Part shown: positions 56,597 through 64,000 of the stretch, piece by piece | How positions within the stretch are numbered: position 1 is the first letter of the stretch | How the letters are laid out: each line of letters opens with the position of its first letter | Assembly: GCF_003289925.1 (NCBI RefSeq) | Contig: NZ_QLZQ01000010.1 | Location: 1 to 64,000 of the forward strand | From: Planococcus maitriensis | GTDB taxonomy: Bacteria > Bacillota > Bacilli > Bacillales_A > Planococcaceae | Direction of reading: 5' to 3' | DNA: 64,000 nucleotides | Notes under the pieces: generated by a model | Databases searched by the model: none | What the model saw: the letters and a program-made list of their open reading frames with translations, nothing else | What the model was told of the DNA's origin: nothing | Translations under genes and position numbers: made by a program

Positions 56597-57285
56597 TATT
56601 CCTCCTGTAATCGACTCGCAAGAATCGCTTTTCCATAAATCAAATCATCCGGTGTCGTCATCTTGACGTTCTCATACGTGCTTTCCACAATCTTTACCGG
56701 ATGCCCCATGCGCTCAACGAGCATCGCCTCGTCCGTGCCGAGAAACCCGTCGTCTTTAGCCCGCTGCGCCGCTTCCATCAAGAGTTCATAACGGAATGCC
56801 TGAGGGGTCTGGATCATCCAGAGCCCCTCACGATCCACCGTTTCCGTAATGACGCCTTCGCGTGCTTTTTTGATCGTATCTTTCACCGGCACACCGGCAA
56901 TCGCCGCACCGGATTCATGTGCCCGCTCCGCCAATTCGCGAATAACTTCAGGGCTGATGAACGGCCGCGCAGCATCATGCACGAGCACGATTTCTGGTTG
57001 CCCTGCCATTTCAAGGCCAGCACGGACGCTGTCTTGGCGCTCAGCACCGCCTGTCGCATAGCCCTTGACTTTCTTGATTCCATACCGTTCCACATACTGC
57101 TCGATCAGCTCGCGCTCATCTCCTTTGACTGCAAGCCATATGCCCTCACAATCCAGGTCCTGCTCAAATACTTCCAATGTGTAAATGAAGATCGGTTTGC
57201 CCGAGAGCTCGAGCAATAATTTATTGCGGTCGGCTTTCATCCGTTTCCCGCTGCCAGCAGCAGGCAATACGACTGTATATTTCAT
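56596..57285 (-). CDS. ispD: 2-C-methyl-D-erythritol 4-phosphate cytidylyltransferase
   Basis: A 229-residue IspD, the step before IspE and IspF. The CTP loop is [20 protein letters not shown], and the [12 protein letters not shown] motif is complete. I use ATG 57285 ([11 protein letters not shown]), 9 bases after AAAGG; the alternative at 57294 abuts the ribosome site. Confidence 0.95.
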   Translation of the reverse strand: MKYTVVLPAAGSGKRMKADRNKLLLELSGKPIFIYTLEVFEQDLDCEGIWLAVKGDERELIEQYVERYGIKKVKGYATGGAERQDSVRAGLEMAGQPEIVLVHDAARPFISPEVIRELAERAHESGAAIAGVPVKDTIKKAREGVITETVDREGLWMIQTPQAFRYELLMEAAQRAKDDGFLGTDEAMLVERMGHPVKIVESTYENVKMTTPDDLIYGKAILASRLQEE

Positions 57286-57297
57286 GACAGACATCCT

Positions 57298-58398
57298 TTA
57301 TTTTTTTGATCCGTTCTTCTTTACAGCCATCCCCTTGGGTTTGGCAAAAATCATCCGTCCTGCAGAAGTCTGCAACACGCTTGTCACTACGACATCAATC
57401 GCCTCGCCGATATGGCCTTTGCCTTCTTCGATGACAATCATCGTGCCGTCATCCAGATATGCGACCCCTTGATTTTGCTCTTTTCCGTCTTTAATGACGA
57501 CCACATGCATCTCCTCGCCCGGTATGACGACCGGTTTTACCGCATTGGCAAGGTCATTGATATTCAACACCGGCACATTATGGAGCTCACACACTTTATT
57601 CAAATTAAAATCATTTGTCACGACTTTCCCGCCCATTTTCTGGGCTGCACGCATCAGCTTCATATCGACTTCAGCCGCATCGCCGAAATCCTCTTCCGTG
57701 ATCATGATCGCCCCTACGCGCTCTGTCTGCAGGCGCTTCAGGATATCGAGCCCCCGTCTGCCGCGTGTGCGCTTCAACGTATCGGACGAATCCGCGATGT
57801 GCTGAAGCTCGGCAATGACGAATTGCGGCACGACGAACGTTCCTTCCATAAATCCGGTCTCTGAAATATCCGCAATCCGCCCATCGATGATGACGCTCGT
57901 ATCGAGCAATTTATAAACCGATTTTTCCACCGGTTCATCTTCCGGCTTTTTTCCATTGGAAAGCTTGGCAGGCGCAAGCATCCCCGTCAGCTCATCGCGC
58001 TTTTGGAAACCGACCTGGAATCCCAGATAACCGAGCACAACGGAAAGAATGATCGGCGCCACTGTAGCAACTAGCGGCACATCAATGGTATTCAAGGCAA
58101 ATCCGATCAAAAAGGCAACCACCAAGCCGATAATCATCCCAAGCGTGCCAAACAGCAAATCCGCTGTCGGGGCATGGAGCAGTTTGCCTTCCATCCATTT
58201 CATGAAATGGACAATCGAATCGACGAACAATAATGACAATACATAAAAAATCGCAGCACCAATAATTGCAGCGACGTACGGGTTGTTGATCCATGGATTA
58301 TTAGAGATAGAAATAAGTTCAAAAGCATATGGCAAAAACAAAATTCCGACCGTAGCGCCTATTAATAAAAACAATAGCTGAATGATTTTCCGAAGCAT
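57298..58398 (-). CDS. PIN and TRAM domain membrane protein (YacL family)
   Basis: A 366-residue protein with four membrane segments (about 5-27, 41-62, 81-101, 109-130), a PIN nuclease-like domain (KLLDTSVIIDGRIADI with Asp166 and Asp172, later TNDFNLNKV) and a C-terminal TRAM domain (GEEMHVVVIKDGKEQNQGVA). Its cellular role is not established; an RNA target at the membrane is likely. AGGAGG lies before the ATG. Confidence 0.88.
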   Translation of the reverse strand: MLRKIIQLLFLLIGATVGILFLPYAFELISISNNPWINNPYVAAIIGAAIFYVLSLLFVDSIVHFMKWMEGKLLHAPTADLLFGTLGMIIGLVVAFLIGFALNTIDVPLVATVAPIILSVVLGYLGFQVGFQKRDELTGMLAPAKLSNGKKPEDEPVEKSVYKLLDTSVIIDGRIADISETGFMEGTFVVPQFVIAELQHIADSSDTLKRTRGRRGLDILKRLQTERVGAIMITEEDFGDAAEVDMKLMRAAQKMGGKVVTNDFNLNKVCELHNVPVLNINDLANAVKPVVIPGEEMHVVVIKDGKEQNQGVAYLDDGTMIVIEEGKGHIGEAIDVVVTSVLQTSAGRMIFAKPKGMAVKKNGSKK

Positions 58399-58475
58399 CT
58401 ATTCCACCTCCTTCTCTTGATATTATACACCTTTTATTTATGAAACTCTCTGCATAACCTTACCCTGCCGATAAT

Positions 58476-58502
58476 AGAAAAAAAGAGGCATTGCTGCCCC
58501 TT
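58476..58502 (-). terminator. Terminator overlapping the radA stop
   Basis: Minus-strand stem AAGGGGCA / TGCCTCTT with a 4-base loop, followed by TTTTTCTATT. It includes the last bases of the radA stop codon. Confidence 0.8.
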
Positions 58503-59883
58503 ATTGTTGCGGGAATAATTCCTTCAGCGCCTCGTTTATAGTTTCAACGCCAACGACGCGGATTCCTTCCGGAAAATCCCAACCGCCCATATTAGATTTC
58601 GGAATGATAGCACGCTTAAAGCCCAGTTTTGCCGCTTCCTGCACGCGCTGTTCAATGCGCGACACACGGCGCACCTCCCCGGTCAGGCCCACTTCCCCAA
58701 TAATGCAATCATCCACTTTCGGCGCAATGTCCCGGAAACTCGAGACAATGCTTGCGAGCACTGCAAGATCGATCGCCGGTTCATCCAGCTTCACGCCGCC
58801 TGCCACTTTAATGTACGCATCTTGCGACTGCAGCATCAAGCCGACACGCTTCTCAAGCACCGCCATCAACAAGGATACCCGGTTTTGGTCAATCCCAGTC
58901 GCCATCCGCTTCGGATAATTAAAACTCGACGGCGTCACGAGCGCCTGGATCTCCACCAGTATCGGCCGTGTTCCTTCCATGGAAGCGACAACCGTAGATC
59001 CCGCTGTGCCGCTTGAACGTTCCTGCAAAAACAGCTCGGAGGGATTCAATACTTCCTTTAACCCGCCTTGCAGCATTTCAAAAATCGCAATTTCGTTCGT
59101 CGAACCGAAGCGGTTTTTAACACTGCGCAAAATGCGGTATGTGTGATGCCGTTCCCCTTCAAAATAAAGCACTGTATCGACCATATGCTCCAAAATACGA
59201 GGGCCGGCAATCTGGCCTTCTTTCGTCACGTGGCCGACCAGGAAAATCGCGATGTTTTTCGTTTTCGCCACCCGCATCAATTCCGCCGTGCTTTCACGCA
59301 CTTGCGTCACGCTGCCGGGCGCAGACGTCACTTCCGGATGATAGACCGTCTGAATCGAATCGACAATAACGAAATCCGGCTCTACTTCCTCAATCGTATG
59401 ATGAATCAGCTCCAAATTGGTTTCCGCAAAAATCAATAAGTCTCCCGAAACCGCATCCAGGCGCTCTGCCCGCATTTTTGTCTGGCGAATCGATTCCTCC
59501 CCTGAAATATACAACACTTTCTTGCCAGCTTTCGCAAGAAGCGCTGATACTTGCAACAGCAAAGTCGATTTCCCGATGCCTGGGTCGCCCCCGATCAAAA
59601 CAAGGGAACCGGAAACAATCCCGCCGCCGAGCACGCGGTTCAATTCTTCCATTTCCGTTTTCGTCCTTGGCTCTTCTTTCGTTTCGATCGAATTGATCGG
59701 TGTCGCTTTTTGGGCAATTTGCGGCGCACTATGCTGGAAGGCGCCCCTTGTGCCTTTCGGTGCTGCCACTTCCGTTTCTTCTGTCATCGTATTCCATGCT
59801 GCACAACCTGGACATTTCCCCATCCATTTTGCAGATTCATAACCGCAGGATTGGCAGATGAATTTTATTTTTTTCTTCGCCAT
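58501..59883 (-). CDS. radA: DNA repair ATPase RadA
   Basis: A 460-residue RadA (Sms), a branch-migration helicase in recombination. The zinc finger uses Cys10, Cys13, Cys24 and Cys27; Walker [10 protein letters not shown] is at 99-107; the RadA-specific [10 protein letters not shown] follows; the C-terminal Lon-like domain is complete. AGGAGG lies before the ATG. It lies 59 bases after clpC, behind a terminator. Confidence 0.97.
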   Translation of the reverse strand: MAKKKIKFICQSCGYESAKWMGKCPGCAAWNTMTEETEVAAPKGTRGAFQHSAPQIAQKATPINSIETKEEPRTKTEMEELNRVLGGGIVSGSLVLIGGDPGIGKSTLLLQVSALLAKAGKKVLYISGEESIRQTKMRAERLDAVSGDLLIFAETNLELIHHTIEEVEPDFVIVDSIQTVYHPEVTSAPGSVTQVRESTAELMRVAKTKNIAIFLVGHVTKEGQIAGPRILEHMVDTVLYFEGERHHTYRILRSVKNRFGSTNEIAIFEMLQGGLKEVLNPSELFLQERSSGTAGSTVVASMEGTRPILVEIQALVTPSSFNYPKRMATGIDQNRVSLLMAVLEKRVGLMLQSQDAYIKVAGGVKLDEPAIDLAVLASIVSSFRDIAPKVDDCIIGEVGLTGEVRRVSRIEQRVQEAAKLGFKRAIIPKSNMGGWDFPEGIRVVGVETINEALKELFPQQ

Positions 59884-59901
59884 AGTTACCTCCTATATAT
59901 A

Positions 59902-59932
59902 GAAAAAACCCGCCGGAGACATATCCGGCGGG
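59902..59932 (-). terminator. Terminator after clpC
   Basis: Perfect arms CCCGCCGGA and TCCGGCGGG, followed on the minus strand by TTTTTTC. It leaves about 18 bases before radA, so radA needs read-through or a promoter inside clpC. Confidence 0.92.
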
Positions 59933-59942
59933 CGGGATATCG

Positions 59943-62387
59943 TTACGATTTCTCTACGGCCCCTTCATTCGTGCGGACAATGAATTCATCGCCCTGTACA
60001 TCGAAGATGATTTTTTGCCCGGCAATTGCTGTACCTTTCAACAACTCTTCAGACAAACGGTCTTCGACATGTTTTTGAAGTGAGCGGCGCAAAGGACGTG
60101 CTCCGTATTCCGGATCATACCCCTCTTTGGCAATTTTATCAAGCGCTGCCTCTGTCAGCTCCAGATCGATGTCCTGTTCTTTCAGGCGGTCAGTCAATTG
60201 CTGCGTCATCAGCTCGACAATCTTGCGCAAATCGTTCTTTTCAAGCGAATGGAAGACAATCATATCATCGACACGGTTCAAGAATTCAGGACGGAACGCT
60301 TTCTTCAATTCCGCGAGCATCTTGCCCTTCATGTCTTTATAATCCGTCTTCGAATCTTCCAAGTTAAAGCCAACATACTTATTGTATTTCAATTCCTGTG
60401 CACCGACGTTCGATGTCATAATGATTACCGTATTACGGAAATCGACGCGACGCCCTTTGGAATCCGTCAAATGCCCGTCTTCAAGTACTTGCAAGAGGAT
60501 ATTGAAGACTTCAGGGTGGGCTTTCTCGATTTCATCGAGCAAGACAACTGAATACGGCTTTCTGCGGACTTTCTCTGTCAATTGGCCGCCTTCTTCATAA
60601 CCGACATAGCCTGGAGGCGAACCGACAAGACGTGAAGTCGTATGGCGTTCCATATACTCGGACATATCGATGCGAATCATCGCATCTTCATCGCCGAACA
60701 TCGACTCAGCCAAGGCTTTCGCAAGCTCGGTTTTACCGACGCCTGTTGGCCCTAGGAAAATGAACGAGCCAATCGGACGCTTCGGATCTTTCAACCCGGC
60801 ACGCGCACGGCGAATCGCTTTCGAAATCGAAGTCACCGCTTCATCCTGGCCGATCACTCGACTATGGAGGATCTGCTCCAAATTAAGCAATTTATCGGAT
60901 TCTGTCTGCGCCAATCTCGATACCGGCACGCCTGTCCACATAGAGACGACTTTCGCGATATCTTCGACTGTCACTTCAGACTCTTCTTTGCCTTGTTTTT
61001 CTTTCCATTCTTTCTTCGTCTGGTCGAGCTCATCTTTCAGCTTTTGCTCAGCATCGCGAAGAGAAGCCGCTTTTTCGAATTCCTGGCTCTGTACCGCTTC
61101 ATTCTTTTCAGAACGCGCAGCCTCAAGACGGGCTTCAAGCTCCTTCAAATCCGGTGGAGTCGTATACGAACGCAAACGTACTTTCGATCCAGCCTCATCG
61201 ATCAAATCGATCGCTTTATCCGGCAAGAAACGGTCGGAAATATAACGGTCAGACATTTTCGCTGCCGCAACAATCGCTTCATCGGTAATTTTTACACGGT
61301 GATGCGCTTCGTAACGGTCGCGCAAGCCTTTAATGATCTCGATTGATTCCTCAACCGTTGGCTCATCCACTTGAATCGGTTGGAAACGGCGTTCAAGCGC
61401 TGCATCTTTTTCGATGTACTTGCGGTACTCGTCCAATGTTGTCGCACCGATGCACTGCAATTCGCCGCGTGCAAGCGATGGTTTCAAAATGTTCGAAGCA
61501 TCAATCGCGCCTTCAGCCCCGCCAGCCCCGATCAATGTATGAAGCTCATCAATGAAGAGAATGACATTGCCCGCTTGGCGTATTTCATCCATCACTTTTT
61601 TCAAGCGGTCTTCAAACTCACCGCGGTATTTCGTTCCGGCAACCACTGTACCCATATCAAGTACCATGACCCGCTTATCGCGAAGTGTTTCCGGAATTTC
61701 ATTATTGACGATTTGCTGGGCAAGCCCTTCTGCAATCGCCGTTTTACCGACACCAGGCTCCCCGATCAATACCGGGTTGTTTTTCGTTCTACGGCTCAAT
61801 ACTTCAATCACACGCGTGATTTCATCACTGCGCCCAATCACCGGATCCAAGCTACCTTCACGTGCAACTTGCGTCAAGTCACGTGCCAAGCCGTCCAAAG
61901 TTGGTGTATTGGCAGAAGCATTCGGGCTCGTTCCAGTCGATGCTTGCTCGTTGCTGCCAAGTAGCTGCAATACTTGCTGGCGCGCTTTATTCAAGCTGAC
62001 ACCCGCGTTCCCAAGAACTCGTGCCGCCACGCCTTCGCCTTCACGAATTAAAGCGAGCAGTAAATGCTCGGTTCCGATATAAGAGTGGCCAAGCTTGCGG
62101 GATTCATCAACAGACAGCTCGATCACTTTTTTAGCCCTCGGCGTATAATGAACAATCGGGCCCACATCTTTTTCTCCGACGCCGACCAGTTCTTTGACGC
62201 CGTCTTCAATCAATTGTGTATTCACTTCAATGGCTTCAAGTGCTTTCGCAGCGATTCCGCCGCCTTCTCGAATCAAACCAAGCAAAATATGCTCAGTTCC
62301 GATTGATTCGTGCTTCATGCGGATTGCCTCTTCTTGAGCTAATTGAAGAACTTTTTGTGCGCGTTGTGTAAATCGGTTGAACATCAT
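59943..62387 (-). CDS. clpC: ATP-dependent protease ATPase subunit ClpC
   Basis: An 814-residue Hsp100 unfoldase that feeds ClpP and degrades arginine-phosphorylated proteins. The N-domain has two Clp repeats (about 1-145); Walker A of the first AAA+ module is GEPGVGKT at 209-216, and of the second [12 protein letters not shown] near 545. Between them is a UVR-type coiled-coil where McsB or MecA adaptors bind. Start ATG at 62387 overlaps the mcsB stop by 4 bases. Confidence 0.98.
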   Translation of the reverse strand: MMFNRFTQRAQKVLQLAQEEAIRMKHESIGTEHILLGLIREGGGIAAKALEAIEVNTQLIEDGVKELVGVGEKDVGPIVHYTPRAKKVIELSVDESRKLGHSYIGTEHLLLALIREGEGVAARVLGNAGVSLNKARQQVLQLLGSNEQASTGTSPNASANTPTLDGLARDLTQVAREGSLDPVIGRSDEITRVIEVLSRRTKNNPVLIGEPGVGKTAIAEGLAQQIVNNEIPETLRDKRVMVLDMGTVVAGTKYRGEFEDRLKKVMDEIRQAGNVILFIDELHTLIGAGGAEGAIDASNILKPSLARGELQCIGATTLDEYRKYIEKDAALERRFQPIQVDEPTVEESIEIIKGLRDRYEAHHRVKITDEAIVAAAKMSDRYISDRFLPDKAIDLIDEAGSKVRLRSYTTPPDLKELEARLEAARSEKNEAVQSQEFEKAASLRDAEQKLKDELDQTKKEWKEKQGKEESEVTVEDIAKVVSMWTGVPVSRLAQTESDKLLNLEQILHSRVIGQDEAVTSISKAIRRARAGLKDPKRPIGSFIFLGPTGVGKTELAKALAESMFGDEDAMIRIDMSEYMERHTTSRLVGSPPGYVGYEEGGQLTEKVRRKPYSVVLLDEIEKAHPEVFNILLQVLEDGHLTDSKGRRVDFRNTVIIMTSNVGAQELKYNKYVGFNLEDSKTDYKDMKGKMLAELKKAFRPEFLNRVDDMIVFHSLEKNDLRKIVELMTQQLTDRLKEQDIDLELTEAALDKIAKEGYDPEYGARPLRRSLQKHVEDRLSEELLKGTAIAGQKIIFDVQGDEFIVRTNEGAVEKS

Positions 62388-63475
62388 GCAAAATCCTCTC
62401 CTTTTGTATTTATCCCGTTATCAGCTAACCTCTCCCGGAACAATTCCGCCCGGGCAAGGTCCCGTTCCTTTGCTTCCAATGGCCGTCCTGCATACTGCTG
62501 TAAAAACGCAGGCTGCATAAAGACCATCAATTCATTCAGTATCGACATGTCCACATCGGTAATTAAATGAAGGTCGATGCCAAGTCTAACATCTGACAAA
62601 CAAGTAGCGGCTTCTTCCGTATTCAACAAGCGGGCGTGGGTCAGGACACCTAATGACCGATACACCCTATCTTCGAGGAGCAGCGGAGAATTCGCATTCA
62701 ACGCTTCCCTTGCTCTTCGTTCCTGTTCAATAATCTGCTCGGTCATGTTCTGCAAATCCTGAAAAATCTCATACTCCGATTTCCCTAATGTTACCTGATT
62801 GGAGATCTGATACACATTGCCAAGCGCCTCACTGCCTTCCCCGTAAATCCCCCTAACAACCATTCCCAGACGGGATATAGCTGGAATGATTCGGTTGATT
62901 TGGTGGGACATAGTCAAAGCAGGCAAATGAAGCATGACAGAAGCACGCATTCCTGTACCTGTATTTGTAGGGCAACTCGTCAAATAACCAAATTTCTCAT
63001 GAAAAGCATAAGAAAGATGTTCTTCCAAAAGCGAATCCATTTTATTCGCTATGTCATACGCTTCCTGAAGATGAAAGCCTGACTGCAGGCTTTGAATCCG
63101 CATATGATCCTCTTCATTAACCATGACACTAAGCTCTTCTTCGTCTGACAATAACACAGCGCTCGAATGCTGGCTATTCGCTAAATACGGGCTGATTAAA
63201 TGCTTTTCAACCAATACCTCACGCTGCAGATCATTTAAATCCTCTATATTGATATGGGTAAATCCATATCCTAACTCTTTTCCTTTATCCAATAAGACAG
63301 AGGAAATGGCTTTATCGACTTTCAATGCTTCATCTTCGGAAAACGCATAAGGAAATTTAAACTCTTCTAAGTTCCGTGCCAGCCGAATTCTTGTACTCAT
63401 CGCTATATCAACGTGTTCACCGTTATTAGCCATCCAACTGCTCGCCCGTGGTTGAAGGAAACGGTCAATCGCCAA
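62384..63475 (-). CDS. mcsB: Protein arginine kinase McsB
   Basis: A 363-residue kinase related to phosphagen kinases; it marks proteins with phosphoarginine for ClpCP. The catalytic cysteine lies in [14 protein letters not shown], the STRIRLARN block binds nucleotide, and the allosteric RDLARA motif is present near the C-terminus. I use TTG 63475 after AAGGAGG (same length as in B. subtilis); it overlaps mcsA by 11 bases. Confidence 0.95.
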   Translation of the reverse strand: MAIDRFLQPRASSWMANNGEHVDIAMSTRIRLARNLEEFKFPYAFSEDEALKVDKAISSVLLDKGKELGYGFTHINIEDLNDLQREVLVEKHLISPYLANSQHSSAVLLSDEEELSVMVNEEDHMRIQSLQSGFHLQEAYDIANKMDSLLEEHLSYAFHEKFGYLTSCPTNTGTGMRASVMLHLPALTMSHQINRIIPAISRLGMVVRGIYGEGSEALGNVYQISNQVTLGKSEYEIFQDLQNMTEQIIEQERRAREALNANSPLLLEDRVYRSLGVLTHARLLNTEEAATCLSDVRLGIDLHLITDVDMSILNELMVFMQPAFLQQYAGRPLEAKERDLARAELFRERLADNGINTKGEDFA

Positions 63476-63998
63476 CGTCCCCACCTCCTTCAAGCTTTTC
63501 ATTCAAGACCTTCACTTGATCCCGCAACCTTGCAGCTTCTTCAAAGTTCTCGCCTTGTATTGCAGTTTGCATTTGTTTTCGTAATTCTTCAATTTCTTTT
63601 TTAATTTTCAACGTTGTACCATAAGATGCAGGAATCTTCCCTGTATGTTCCGTGTTTCCGTTTTGCACTCGTTTTAAAATCTCAACTAACTGAGGTGAGA
63701 AAGTACTATAACACTTAGCACAGCCAAACTTGCCAAGACTCAAGAATTTTTGAAAAGTAAACCCGCAGAACGGGCATGTCGGAACTTCTTTTCTTATAGG
63801 ACTCACAGCGGCTTGCTGCTTCGGAAACCAATTAGCTAATAAATTATGGATCGCCATTGGATCTTGATCAAAAGAAAAATTAATACTATGGTTTTCTGCT
63901 GCACAGACATGGCATAAATGTTTTTCTGTTACATGTCCTTGCTGATTTTGCTTAACAATAACTGTGGCTGGACGTTCGCCGCATTGTTCACAAATCAC
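63465..63998 (-). CDS. mcsA: McsA, activator of McsB
   Basis: A 177-residue protein with four CxxC pairs (CEQC, CHVC, CPFC, CAKC) that bind metal and sense oxidation, and a C-terminal UVR motif (EELRKQMQTAIQGENFEEAA) that binds its partners. It activates McsB in the CtsR stress regulon. The start appears to be GTG at 63998, two bases from the window edge, so its ribosome site and the upstream ctsR gene are out of view. Confidence 0.93.
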   Translation of the reverse strand: MICEQCGERPATVIVKQNQQGHVTEKHLCHVCAAENHSINFSFDQDPMAIHNLLANWFPKQQAAVSPIRKEVPTCPFCGFTFQKFLSLGKFGCAKCYSTFSPQLVEILKRVQNGNTEHTGKIPASYGTTLKIKKEIEELRKQMQTAIQGENFEEAARLRDQVKVLNEKLEGGGDVGD

Positions 63999-64000
63999 TT

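Overview
The window is a chromosomal segment of a low-to-moderate G+C Firmicute. It is most likely a Planococcaceae member (Planococcus-like), inferred from gene order, SigH, KbaA and SalA, the zinc forms of S14 and L33, and strong AAGGAGG-type ribosome binding sites. Every supported protein gene lies on the minus strand, so transcription runs from high to low coordinates.

In transcription order: (1) 64000-54590 is the end of the ctsR-type stress operon (mcsA, mcsB, clpC), then radA, a PIN-TRAM membrane protein, ispD, ispF and gltX. (2) 54582-50527 is a cysteine T-box unit, cysE-cysS-mrnC-rlmB-rae1. (3) 50522-37961 holds sigH, rpmG-secE-nusG, rplK-rplA, rplJ-rplL with its L10 leader, an RsmC-like methyltransferase, and rpoB-rpoC. 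(4) 37901-33289 is the str operon rpsL-rpsG-fusA-tuf. (5) 32970-22139 is a block not present at this place in Bacillus subtilis: ilvE, then a T-box controlled ilvB-ilvN-ilvC-leuA-leuB-leuC-leuD operon, then a YuiF-type antiporter gene. (6) 22107-7609 is the S10-spc-alpha ribosomal supercluster, rpsJ to rplQ, with secY, adk and infA. (7) 7268-2903 is ecfA1-ecfA2-ecfT-truA and rplM-rpsI. (8) 2810-1 holds a small VOC protein, salA, kbaA, and the promoter and leader of an rRNA operon that continues off the left edge.

The window thus combines the translation and transcription core, branched-chain amino acid synthesis, cysteine supply, isoprenoid precursor synthesis, stress proteolysis and DNA repair. 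RNA-level control is plentiful: two T-boxes, an L10 leader attenuator, a probable L13 leader, a repeated L1-type motif before both rplK and rplA, and a terminator-like hairpin just ahead of nusG.

Points that differ from the usual Bacillus layout: map and its KOW neighbour are missing between adk and infA, replaced by about 400 bases of G+C-rich sequence with hairpins; the L7Ae-like gene between rpoC and rpsL is missing; gerD is missing between salA and kbaA; and the ilvB T-box appears to read isoleucine (AUC) rather than leucine. I found no clearly new protein system. The strongest candidates for something undescribed are regulatory RNA and DNA elements.
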